Assembly: GCA_001949185.1 (NCBI GenBank)
Contig: BDGG01000001.1
Span: 2,091,548-2,155,547, forward strand
Length of the DNA: 64,000 bases
Reading direction: 5' to 3'
Source of the DNA: Ramazzottius varieornatus
Taxonomy: Eukaryota; Tardigrada; Eutardigrada; Parachela; Ramazzottiidae
The position numbers were made by a program, and so were the translations under genes. The first letter of the stretch is position 1; each line of letters starts with the position of its first letter. The notes under the pieces were generated by a model, which saw only the letters and a list, made by a program, of their open reading frames with translations, did no database searches and was not told where the DNA came from. This document shows positions 11,964 through 23,400 of this stretch, in pieces.

Positions 11964-14900
11964 ATGGAGAAGAACAGACATTTACGGGAGCATGACCGTG
12001 AAAAGTCCGAAGAGGCTGCTCGTATCGTGAATCTCGTTCGTTCTCTTGACCAGCTTAGCGTTCAAAGAGGAGCTCTGCTGCAGACATTCTCCAATTCCCT
12101 GGTAAGCAGTCGTCGACCTCCTATCGTATTTGTTACCATCAAATGTTCTGTGGAGATGACTCTCTGTCATCTACAGGCTGAATACTTGAACATTTCCCCT
12201 CGCGAGCTGGACAGTTTGGTTTCTTTGTCTCCTCCTGAAGCAGCACCGCGATCGCATTCCACATCGCCGGCGCCGGCGCCTCCTGCCGTAAAGCTTCTCT
12301 TGATAAACAATATCGCTTTGCAAAGGCAAAATGCTCACGTTACGAGTAGGTCTACCCGAAGAACTTAAACGAAGCCAGTGCAGCGACAATAGCCACAAAG
12401 CGACCACTTTTTCAAGTTCATATGTTTGTCTTTTTCCCAGGTTCAACATTAGCGGACGGGCATATCGCGGTGTACTGCAAAGTCGATGGAGAAGAGATTC
12501 AGATCGGTCAGCTGCCTCTTTGGGTATCTCAGAAGTCTGGGAGTCTGGCCTTACGAGCTTCTCCAATAAAAAATTTAACGCGAGAAGATGAACGCGAAAC
12601 AAAGAAACCTGAACCACAGTGTCTCTCGAGAGCAGGCACACATCTGCCCGAAACTAATGAAACAACGATCATCGAAAATGGGAAACCCGAAGAGCATCTT
12701 TCTCGAGGTACGGTATATAATAAGCACGCCGCTTGAACAAAACTGAAATTCTTCCATTTATGTGTTTTTGGTATTTTCAGCGCTTTCGGTCTTGTCGCGC
12801 TCGACCAGTACATCCGAAGGCGTCTTCTTAGCACTGCCTCCTCTGGCCGCGGATTCTGCTCAGCGCTATACGCTGGACGTTTCACTCGGTCCAACCAAGC
12901 AAGTCACCGATACGAGAGCTTCCGCTTCTCTAGCAGTGCTGGCGGGAACTTTCAACAGCAAGCCTGTGCTGAGAGAAGCGTGGAAAACGTCCATTACTGA
13001 ACCTGCAGATAAGCTACCCGATACTCTTCACCAACAAGGTTAGTGCTTTCTTTTCACTGTAAGAAGTACTTTTGTGGGCTCACGCGATGTCTTACTGTAG
13101 TAAAGACGAGTGCGGTGGAAGCAGCACAGCAACCTGTTGCTGAGAAGATCGCTCAGGGGGAACCCGGCAGATTACTCCTGGATGCCAAAGGTGCACCGAA
13201 CAGTCCCCAGAGCAAGGACGACCGCCTGAAAGAAAAAGCAGAACCATGTTCAGTCAAGCTTACCTCCAGTCTGGCTGGAAAGACAAGCACGGAACATCGA
13301 ACGGAGGATTGCAGCCTGATAACAACGTTCGGACAACGACGGCAGTTCTTCGGCTTGGAGACCGGCAAGCAAACCAAGCTGTTTACTTCTACCGGTTTGT
13401 ACCTTTGCTCAGTCATAAAGGAAAACATAAGTCTATAGTATGACAACAGCATGGTCCAATTCTGTCGTCTACAGATGGGTCTTCGTCGGAAGAGTTTCAC
13501 GATGCACCGTCCTCCCATCCGGCCAACTGGACTTCCAATCGGTATGACGATCAAGGATACACCGACGACGAATACAGATCGACAAGCTTCTTCCCAGTTA
13601 CGCCAGTGAGGAAGGCAGATTCTCCATCACCGCCACCAGAGACTGTACCCATTTACAAAAGACTGCAAGAGGTGGAAACCGTGGAGTTGCCCGATGAATA
13701 TTCTCTGGAGATAAGGAGAGGATCGTAAGTTACAGTTCTTTCTCTCTTTGCCCGTAGTTCGATTGAAACTTGTTTTTTCTCTTCAGAATTTACGAGGAGC
13801 AGCTGGCAAGCAGCGTGTCGGGTGACCAATGGACTGTGCGAATACTGGCCATCGAAACTGGCAAGCCAGTAATCCATGCGTGGATTATTCCAAAGAACGC
13901 CGACTCTTCCATGCCGGAACAAGTCGAGATCATGACAACTCGTTTAACATCTTTTTACAACTTGCACGATCCTCGAGAGATCTTTCGGTACGAGTAAGTT
14001 GAAGAAAATCACCTTTCAAAGTTTAGGGATCGAATGTTTCAATTAGAAGCCGGGCAGGCAGGTTCGACCAGGTCTTTTCCCAAGTGGCGCACGTTTTCCG
14101 ATAGAGTGGATGAAAGCATGCGCCACTTAAAAAGACAATCTGGTCGAGTTTGGTTGGTTTCTCAAATGGTGCATGTATTCGATGTTATAGGGTGGAAGCG
14201 TGCGCCACTTGGTAGAAACGATATGGTCGGGGTTTTTTTTGCCGCGCCCCCATTTTACTTACTCTGATTTTCTTTGTGGTTTTCCGATAGACCAATTCCA
14301 GGTCAAGCAGTGGCTGTTGGTCTCGAAGATCAGATCTGGACGCGTGGTCTCGTCGAAGAACGCTTGATCAACGGCCAACTTCTGGTTCGGCTCATCGACC
14401 TCGGCGGTCACGCGTCCTTCCCTCCGTTCTCCAAGTTAGTTCAGCCTCTACACATCCAGTTCGCCGAACAACCGGCCATGATCTGGCGCGCACGGATTTC
14501 TGGCTTCCTGCCGACCAAGTATACCGAGCGGCAAGCAAGGATCCTCGAGCAGCTGATCGTCCAGAAAAGGCTGACGGCCATCGTGGTCGCGCTGGACCCA
14601 ATGCCTATCGTCAGGCTCTATGATATGAGCAACGAGTTCAAGGTACCGGTCGAAATCCCGACGGTGGTGGTTAGTCACGAACAGAAGAAAAGAGGCGCTC
14701 ATACCAAGTTTGGCGTCATCATCCACGTTCAGCCGACTGATGAGCAGTACCACTTCCTGCTGGTCGACATCAAAGAATTCTGGCTTCTTGAGGTAATCGA
14801 CAAAATGTTTGAAAATCATAAACAAAAATATACGTAGCAAATCATTAAATGGGAGCTCGACAGTCGGCGAACGCACGTAGGCACTCTACAAAATCACTTT

Positions 14901-16992
14901 CCAAGTGGCGCACACTCTCAGCTTGTAAAACCGAACACGTGCGCTATTTAGGAAGACTACTCGTATCTCTTAGAGTTTGTGCCGAGCCTTCCAGTCGTCG
15001 ACGAAGTTTACGAAAGAGAAGTTGCACTTCGCGCAGATGGTTTGAACAAACGAGAACTAATTGATTTTGAAAATTGAAACGAAAAAAGCATTTCTTTTTG
15101 AGAAATATAAATAAAAGCATTCGCTAGAAGCTTTGAGAAGTTGCACAAAGCGGGCGAGTTTGAGAAAAACGATGGGACAAACGACCGCTGCTGGTCATGG
15201 TGGTTTGTTCGGCAGTAATTAGCCCACCAAATTAGAAAAGAGCCGGCTCGAATGCAAGTCTGATTGTCCGGAATGGAAGCCCTGTGTTGCCCGGGCACCG
15301 ATTACGCTTCCCAGTGCTTCGGGCCAGCCATGGCATTACTGACGGCAATTCGTTCATGGTTGAGATCTACGGGTGATTTTCTTCGTGATTCACGAACGAA
15401 GCCCCCCTTCGTTTCGTGAATCGCGAGGCGAATTACAAATCTTGAATGTTTAAACTTTTCTAAATGCAATCCTTTTGTCCAAACTGTCGTTTGTTCAAAC
15501 TATCTGGGCAAAGTGCAACTTCTCTAAAGTGATAGTTCAATAACTAACCAACAAAAAAATAAACAACGAAGATTAAGAACCTGGTTGGTTGCAGTCGCTT
15601 CATCGGATGGTGCACGACGCAACGAGAGTGAAACTTCCCGTCAAACCGAAAGATCTAGTGGTAGCAGTTCCTGTAGGCGACACGTTCTGCCGAGCTTACT
15701 TTCTCGATCGTTCGTGTAAAGACCTCTCTGGCCAAGTGGCGGTCGAGCTGGCTGATTACGGGCGCAGCTACAGAATAGACACCAGCGAGCTGTATGGTCT
15801 GCCAGATGACGTGGCGAACCGACGAACCCCTAGCGTCATGTGCTGCTTGGAAGTCCCTTCGGATGCCGTGAGAGAAGACTGGAGTCACACGCGGGAAAGA
15901 CTGAAGACGTTGGAAGGTACTGTGGTAGCGTATGCGATGGAGAAGACGTTGAAGAGAGAACGGATGTTGGTGAGAATTTGGGACAACTATGGGCAGCCGT
16001 TCTCGCTGGTCAGAAGGGACGGTGAGGAACGAGAGGGAATACCAGCCGTGGCGGTGGCTGTGACCTATCCGGACTTTTTAAGGGCGGGCGTCATCGTCGA
16101 AATCATTCCAGTGCGTCTGATCAAAGAGTTTGACTGTCTAGAGACGCAATTGATAAACGACAGCAAGAACAAAGGCAAGCAATTTTTGAGAATTCTGACG
16201 ATATTGGGAGATTGGGAAACTGACTTGAAAACAGTGATTTCCTAAGTGGCGCAGGTTCTCATTGTTATGGGCTGCAACCGCGCGCCGTTCGAAAAAAGAG
16301 TTTTGTCAAGTTGGTTGCCAATCTCCCAGCTGACCTGATGTTCTGGATTTTCGTAGACAGGGAAATGGAAGAGCTGACAATCGAACTAGGTTTGGATCTA
16401 GGAGATGAATACAAAGAGCCGCCAGCTTTGGGCTTTGTAGTCAGAGTACTATCCACAAGTAAGTTCGTTCCCCGCTCCACCTTATGTTGCTCCATCATCC
16501 GTGTCATGCAACACAAAGTACTTGAGCGAACATTTCATGTGTTGCGCAGGCAGGGAATGGCGTCGCGGGATCACGGCTGCTCAGGACGATGATAAGCCCG
16601 ACCTCTTTCTGATCTACCATTTGGACTTTGGGAAGTACGAGTGGACGCCGCTGGGTAACATACGGCCCTTGCCAGTCGAGCTGGTGTATCCGGTAGCCAG
16701 ATCTTTTCCTATTATCCTTCAGAGTAAGCGCATCATTGCACCTCTTACTCGTCCTTCAGCTGGACGATAGAGTTGTCAGATTATGGTTTTGTGGAATTCC
16801 AGGGCCGTTTTCAGTCCAAGTCTCGTTGCAGGTGTGACCATGTCGTACGGCTCCTTCCATCCTAAGATACTACTCGAACCAGAGGGAAAGAAACTGCTCG
16901 GCCAAAAGTGTAAGTTTGAGGTGACAAAGGTTGATGCGTGGTACTTTCGGGGGATACTGTACTGTCCTCCTACCAGACCCTCTTCATCCTGA
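11964..16992 (+). CDS. Tudor-domain protein (TDRD-like)
   Basis: Seen: about twelve exons in consistent phase. Approximate positions are 11964-12101, 12177-12343, 12441-12706, 12780-13038, 13103-13395, 13474-13725, 13787-13993, 14291-14790, 15595-16180, 16359-16459, 16550-16721 and 16832-16992. The N-terminus is charged (EKNRHLREHDREKSEEAARI). The middle is low-complexity, with a Pro/Ser/Asp-rich linker. Two extended-Tudor-like modules follow. One reads PGQAVAVGLEDQIWTRG, LVRLIDLGG. The other reads PKDLVVAVPVGDTFCRAY, VELADYGRSYRIDTSELYGLP. Known: Tudor modules bind methylated arginines, typically of Piwi proteins, in germline granules. Inferred: piRNA or germ-granule scaffold. I cannot assign a TDRD subtype, and I see no LOTUS, KH or helicase domain. 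Introns hold three palindromic elements and a transposon-like insertion at 15015-15525. The exon 9 donor (about 16112-16180) is not fixed. Confidence 0.75.
14062..14229. repeat. Palindromic GTGGCGCAC element, tandem pair (copy 2)
   Basis: Two hairpins lie side by side. In the first, CAAGTGGCGCAC (14081-14092) pairs with CATGCGCCACTT. In the second, AAATGGTGCAT (14164-14174) pairs with GTGCGCCACTT (14200-14210). GGTCGAGTTTGGTTGG lies between them. Located in a Tudor-gene intron. Confidence 0.75.
14901..14951. repeat. Palindromic GTGGCGCAC element, copy 3
   Basis: The stem CCAAGTGGCGCAC pairs with ACGTGCGCTATTT. It is a degenerate copy in a Tudor-gene intron, about 70 bp upstream of the 15015-15525 element. 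Confidence 0.65.
15015..15525. mobile_element. Non-autonomous DNA transposon-like element with 38-bp terminal inverted repeats
   Basis: Seen: the left end begins AGAGAAGTTGCACTT. The right end (15488-15525), read on the other strand, matches it at about 35 of 38 positions, through GTTTGAACAAACGA. Inside lies a second hairpin at about 15388-15424, with arms GATTCACGAACGAAG and TTCGTTTCGTGAATC around a run of six C. No open frame fits a transposase. It sits in the Tudor-gene intron between about 14790 and 15595. I found no clear target-site duplication, so the superfamily is undetermined. Confidence 0.65.
16243..16320. repeat. Palindromic GTGGCGCAC element, copy 4 (degenerate)
   Basis: The left stem TAAGTGGCGCA (16243-16253) faces a decayed right stem CGCGCGCCGTTC. 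TTTTGTCAAGTTGGTTGCC follows, which resembles the outer arm. It overlaps the open frame that continues past the likely exon 9 donor, which supports an intron here. Confidence 0.55.
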
Positions 16993-17496
16993 AATCTGTG
17001 CTTCCACCCTCCTTGTGTCTTACCTCCACTGTGGCTGTGATTCATGATGAGGTTGTTCAGAGCTTATTTTCGCCAAACACGACTACGAAACTTGATTTCT
17101 TTCTTATCATCATTAATCTTCTGGTGAAGGGATCTTTTCGTTGCAAAAGTTATCGCGTCTTTGAGAAGTTGTTTCTTGTGTTATGCGTTTAATTTACGCG
17201 TCACATTCTTTCTCAATGTTTTATTACGTGGTTGTTGAGACACGGTTGGATTCTTTGTTTTATGTGCCCAACTGTCACTTCTTCTGTCATTTTTGGAAAC
17301 TGACGCATGATTAATACGTCAGTCAGAGAGAGAGAGAATTATGATAGAATGAAAAGTCCAAAAATTAATACTGTAAAAGAGTATAGCTTCTAAAACTCTA
17401 AACAGAAACCAGCGGTTTGAAAAATTGTCGCGGGTATTCGTCGAAACCAACTATGAAAGTCTCTGGGCAAGCACCACAAATGTCATTTCTAATTCC
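16993..17496. other. Spacer between the Tudor and sidekick genes (tail to tail)
   Basis: About 500 bases between two convergent stop codons, AT-rich with a short AG dinucleotide run near 17323-17336. It should hold both 3' untranslated regions. No gene or repeat copy was seen. Confidence 0.5.
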
Positions 17497-20400
17497 TCAC
17501 ACAAAGGATGAGAAACCTGGCAAGGGGTTCCTCGATCCAGGTGTGTTATTGACCAGCAGCTGCTGGTTGATTCCACTGAAGCTTATACTGGTGGAATCAC
17601 TGTCAGCTATGCTGGCCGAGATACTCGTTGCCGTGCTTCTTCTGTATGGCACTCTGGGCTTGTCAGGTAGCCGCGCTGTGTGCCTGGAGTCGTTAGTTCC
17701 AACCGTTTCCGCCCATGAACGACCCAGGTTGTTCTTGACGTTAGCGTAGTGGTTGACGAAGGAAGAGGACTGTTCGTCGAGAACGTCACCTTCGGACTTG
17801 TTAGCCATCTCACCGCTTTCGTCATCCACCTGGGTACCCAATTTAAATTAAATTAGAAGGTCAATTCGGATTCTGCAAGATTATTTTCGTAAGTGGCGCA
17901 CGTGGTCTGTAAAACTGTCCGGAAGCGTGCGCCACTTGGAAAACCAATCCTGTCGAGTTTGTCTGCTTAAGTTTCAATCATTCAAAAGTCGAGCTCGAAT
18001 GAACTACCTCGTCAGTGCTAGACTCATTGAGCATTTCGGAGCGTTTCTCTGTCAGGGAAGAACTGGCCCGTGAGGTTCCGGCGATGGACTGAGCTCTGCT
18101 ATCTTCGTTGTTAACGAAGGCGCGGTTGACGTGAGGCGGGTAGAGCTCGCTGACGTCGGCAATGTCCGAGTAGGCGATACTTGGATTGATGCCGGCTGGA
18201 GGAGCGGAGATCGTGAAGGGCGGTGCACGAGCCGTGTTCGACAGCACGTGCTTCCGACGGAGTGACGCAGCGGCGGCTGATGAAGCGTAGACGTTCGAAG
18301 TGTTGTGGGAAGACTTACGGGTGGACCGGCGCATTGACTGGCGCAGCTCGAAGGCTGTCGGCGCGGCGAACTCGTCGTCTTCGGGGAAGGCCAGGATATC
18401 CGCTGATGAGATTACTTTCTCCACTTCTTCTGTAATAACATTAACATATGATTTGCTTTTGCGGGTTTTGGGATCTTGCTCAGCAGAGGATAACAGAGAA
18501 GGCTTTCCTCACGCACCCGCGTACAGTGCGTGCTTGATCTGCTGTAACGCCCAAGTAGGCAGGTACGTGAAGACTGTTATATAATTTCTTAATCAAATCT
18601 AGAGGTAACTTACGTCGGTATTTTGCTGCTTTGCTCTTGATGCACAAGCAAGCAATGAGTAAGATGACCAGGACACTTCCTGTCGCGGCGACCAGAATCA
18701 GAAACCACAGCTCCATGTAGAAGGGCTTCTTAGGAGCCAATCCCACCACCGAGTTCCAGTTGGGTGTTTGGATCTCCGGTGAGGCTTCACTGGGCATACT
18801 CACACCCAGCCGGTTCACAGCAACCACTCTGAAGGCATACCGTGTACTGGGCACCAGGTTGAGGTAGCTCAAGTCATGATGTTCTACCGGCCCTCCGCTT
18901 AGCGTATCGACGGTGTCCCAGCTACTGCTGTCGTCCCGTCTTCCTTGGATCAGGTATCCCGTCACAGGTGCTCCACCGACCTCGCCTTTCTTCCACCGCA
19001 GACTGACGGCTGTTTCAGCTAGGTCGACCTGCAGACGGCTAGGCTTACCGGGAGAACCTGGCTGCGGACCGGTGGTCACGTTGATGTAGGAAGCGTTACC
19101 GAAACCTTGACCCGTTTCTACTCGCACACCGATCGAATAGGCCGCCATTTCTTCCAAACCTGCCGAAAAATTGTACCATGCGAATCAATGGAATGATGGA
19201 TTGGTCGAACTGGCATTTTCGTTACCTGTAAGGACTATGGACGTTTCGTTCGGTCCCACTCTTTTGTGTCTAGTTTTCTGCGCTTTCATCGCACTGCCCG
19301 TACTGGACAACGCGTACGGGATCGAAGAAACTGCCAAAGGCTGGAACGGGACTTGCGGCGATTCTTTAATTTCTTTCATCGTACTGTAGATGACTTCGTA
19401 GCCTCGTAGTACTCCATTGGGCCTGGCTGGTGCATTCCAGAGAACCTTCACTTGGTTCAGCTGGATGTCGTCCACTCGGACGTTCTCCGGTGCGTTGGGG
19501 ATGCCCTCTGAAGTTGTGGCTTCCACCGCTACGCCTTTCGGTCCGTCACCTGCTGCGTTGAACGCGAGGACTACAAACTGGTACTTGCTGAACGGGTGAA
19601 GATTCCGAATCGTGTGCCGAACGACGGTCGGTTCGACCAAATCAACGCCTTCTTCTGCCCCATTCGCTAAAACATCAAAAAACTCTGGTTGAAACTATCG
19701 TAGAAGTTACCAAATTTGAGGAGATATTGGTCTGTAATCACTGTTATTACTTACAGTAATAGAATAACACAGCAGAAAATTGAGATGGATATCTTTCAAG
19801 TACATATCAGACTGAACCTTTTGGTTTGAGAATACCACCTCACCCGTATCAATGAAGATGACTTTGTAGCCTGTTGGGACACCGCTACCATCCACAGGTG
19901 TCGGTACCGGCGTCCAACTGATAGTTACCGATGACGAACTGACAGCTTCAACAGCCACGTCCGAAGGTTTGCTGGAAGGTACCGCTTCACCAACATACAC
20001 CGTCAGGAGCGGGGAGAAAGGCCCAGCTCCGACGACCGTAAAGGCCGTAATGCGAACTTCGTAGGTGGCACGACGCATGAGATCCGTCAGGTTATATGTG
20101 GTGGTGTTGGCGCTGACGGTGACTTCGTCGAAGGAGGAAGTGCTGCTAAGGGTGATACCAGGAAGAAGCCGGTGATACTGGATGGTGTAACCGATCAAGC
20201 GACCATTGATGTTGTCAGCTGGTGGTGACTGCCAGGAGAGCGTGAGGGAAGAGGTAGTATAGGGGACTGCGTTGAAGTCTTGTGGTGGGGCATCAGGAAC
20301 GTCTTCGGAAGTCTCCGCCGCTTCTGACTCGTCGCTCCACTCGCTGTTCCCGACGTCGTTGATAGCTTGTACGCGGAACTTGTAGAGCGAATCCGGCTTC

Positions 20401-23400
20401 AGACTAAAGAAAAAAATGATATTCGTGGATATTGTTTCAACTTCCGGACAAGTATTTGACGCAGAAGTTTGTCTTGGCAATTCTTTGTTAATACGAGATT
20501 TTGACATCAGTGCAAGCAGCACTACAGCGAAGTTCGGACCAGCGAAATTGTCGTTTGTCTGCGCTTACTCTTGAATAGTGTAAGATGTCGTTCTCGCATC
20601 CAGTTTCTCCGGGACTGACTTCCAGCTGCTTTCCGGTACTTTGCAGTACTGAAGCTGGAAGTAACGAAGGGGTGCGTTCTCATCCGCGTGCCCTGCTTGC
20701 CAGCTAACAGACAGCGATCTCGACTGAATCATGGAAACCGACACACCGGGCTTGCTTGGTTTTCCTGGACGTTCTCGAAACTGGACGGTCTTGACCGGTA
20801 CCTCTAGTGGACTTCCCCATCCGACTGATGTATTGGCTACTAATGTGAACCAGTAAATCTTGTCTGGTCTCAGATTCGAGGCTAGAAAGGACCGTGCGTT
20901 AGCCGGGAGAAACGCCGAGTCCACGTCGGTGTAACCGCCTTCTAACTTAAACGACACCCGATAACCTAGAAAACCATAGTAAAAAACCAGTACCACTGAA
21001 TGCAACCTAAGTTGGGACATCGGAAAATGGCCTTTCCTATATTTCTACTTCAAGTGGCGCACTTGTTCATTGTTATTGGCTGGCACAGTGCGCCACTTGA
21101 CAAAACAATCTGGATAAATTCATTTGCCGACGTCGCGAACGATCGGGTGGACTAATCTTACCTAAGATGAGCCCGTTTGGCCGCACAGGAGCTTCCCAAA
21201 CCATCTTTGTTTGCGTCTGAGACACTTCCGGGAAGAGTACGTTGTATGGCCTGTCCGGGACGTCTTCCAGGGTTCGTTCGGTGACTACCTGAGACCGCAC
21301 ACCGGTACCCATTCGGGTGTAGCCGGCTACTTGGACAGCGTACTCTTTGTACTTCTCGAGGTTGATCAGAGTCGCGGAATGGCTGCTTGGGTCGGGAATG
21401 TCCAGCGTCTTTGTGTCGGTGCCGGTTGTGTAGAAGACTTTGAAGCCGAGAAGTATTCCGTTTTGGTGGACGGAAGAAATGTTGCTCCATTGGACCACGA
21501 TGGCCGTGGAACCAATTCCATGGGCGAGAACACCTTCAGGCGGAGAACTCGGCACTAAAACGAAAGGTTAGTTGGTTTATGAATATAAGGTTTTCGTAGG
21601 ATAGCTTTCCCGAGACTGCGTCAAAAATTTTTCCTCACGAAATTTTGCATCCACATCTGTTTCAAATTTTGCTCATTTCAATATGTCAGTTTCTTTTCTG
21701 CCGTAAAGGACCACACCAGATTAAATGTATACAGAGATCACCTTGGCATTTTTCCTGAAGGTATACTGTCATTACCTGATTCTCGCGTGGTTTCGATGAC
21801 GGCAGTGCTGTTGCCGCTAGAACCGATATCGTTCCTCGCCTCGATCACAGCCTCATAGGTAGTGAACTCTTCCAAGGTGGCCAGTACAGTGCTGCCACTG
21901 GTGCTGTCATTAACTAAGAGGCTTAGTTGGCCACTTTGGGGAGCGGTCAATGAAGCGTTTAACGAACGGAAGGAAATCCAATAGTTTCCTGGCTTGCCGT
22001 TCCATTGGCTAGTCACCAGCGGCTGCAAGGAAAGAAGAAAGCAAGCGTAAGGATCATGCATTCAAGGAGGTCGTTTCATTCAATCATGACGGGCTTCCGG
22101 AGAGTACAGAGGATAGCCCCACATGGAATTAATGGAACACTTACAGTCCATCGAGCGCGGATGGCGGTGGCATTGATGGCGCGTAGGCTAAAGTTGTCGG
22201 GTGAGTTCGACGGACGGTCAGACAATGATTGGAACCAGTCTGTGGAACCCAAAAAGAGAAGCCTCATGTCATGTAAAATAGTAAAACAAACATGTGCGGC
22301 TTTACGTGATGAATATACAGAGTGATGAATGGATAGATGGATGGATCTATCAACTCACCAGAAGCGCCACTGGGTAAACTTGGACCCACGACGTTCTCCA
22401 CACTTAATCGGACACGATACTCTGTAAACGGGCTCAGGTTTCCAAGCTGTAAAGACAACAATCACTTGTAAATGCTACGCTCAACGCATCAAATTTTCCT
22501 GAATTTTTTTCCTTCTTTAGATAGAAAGTAACCAGCGAAACCTCATCTAAATTTTGCTTGAATATTTTGCTCAAAGGGAAGAGCGACAAACAGATCTAAA
22601 AAGACTATTTTCCACAACCGGCGCACGTTTCCGCTGTCTTTAGCAGGAATTGTGCGCCACTTGGAAAAAAGATCTTGTCCAGTTTCTGTCCCAAGGGGCG
22701 CAAATTCTCAGTGCTGCTAGCAGACATCGTGCGCCACTTAGTACAGTGATTCCGTCCAGTCTGTGAACTCTTTTTGTAGTGAGCTTTAGTAGTTTTGAGC
22801 GTGTCAAAAATTGTGATGAAATTAGGACATGCGGATTTTCACGAGGTGATAAAGAGTTGGAGTTTACCGTAAATTGGCCATCAGTGAAGTTGTCTTTCTG
22901 CACATGAAACTTTTTCCACATGTCCGCCTTCATCTCTCTCGTCTGTATGTCGCAGTTAATTTGCAAAATGGATGTATTCCCATCACAAACTGGTTCAAAC
23001 CTAATGGTTGCATTCCTGGCCTGAATGTCTGTAATTTGCACGTTCTCCGGTGGACAAGGAAGAGCTGTAAAAAGAAACAAGTCTTCATCAAGAACGAACT
23101 CTTAAACATGAGAAACTTTTCCACGGCTTAGACTCGTTACTCACTGGGCGGAACGCTACTCTGAATCCTCGCTATACGTGCTTCTCCGTCCCCGACTCCG
23201 GTGCTAGCGTAGACTTTGATGAGGTAATTGGTTTGCGGTGTCAGTTCGGTTACGGTGAAGCTCTTCAACTCCGGGGGAAAGCGGAAAACCCGAGCAGCGG
23301 CTGTGGAGTTGGTCAGTGTGTCTAGCTGAGCGCATTCGACAGTGTATCCAGTGATGATACCGTTGGGCGACTCAGGGACGCTCCAGGAGACATCTAGCGT

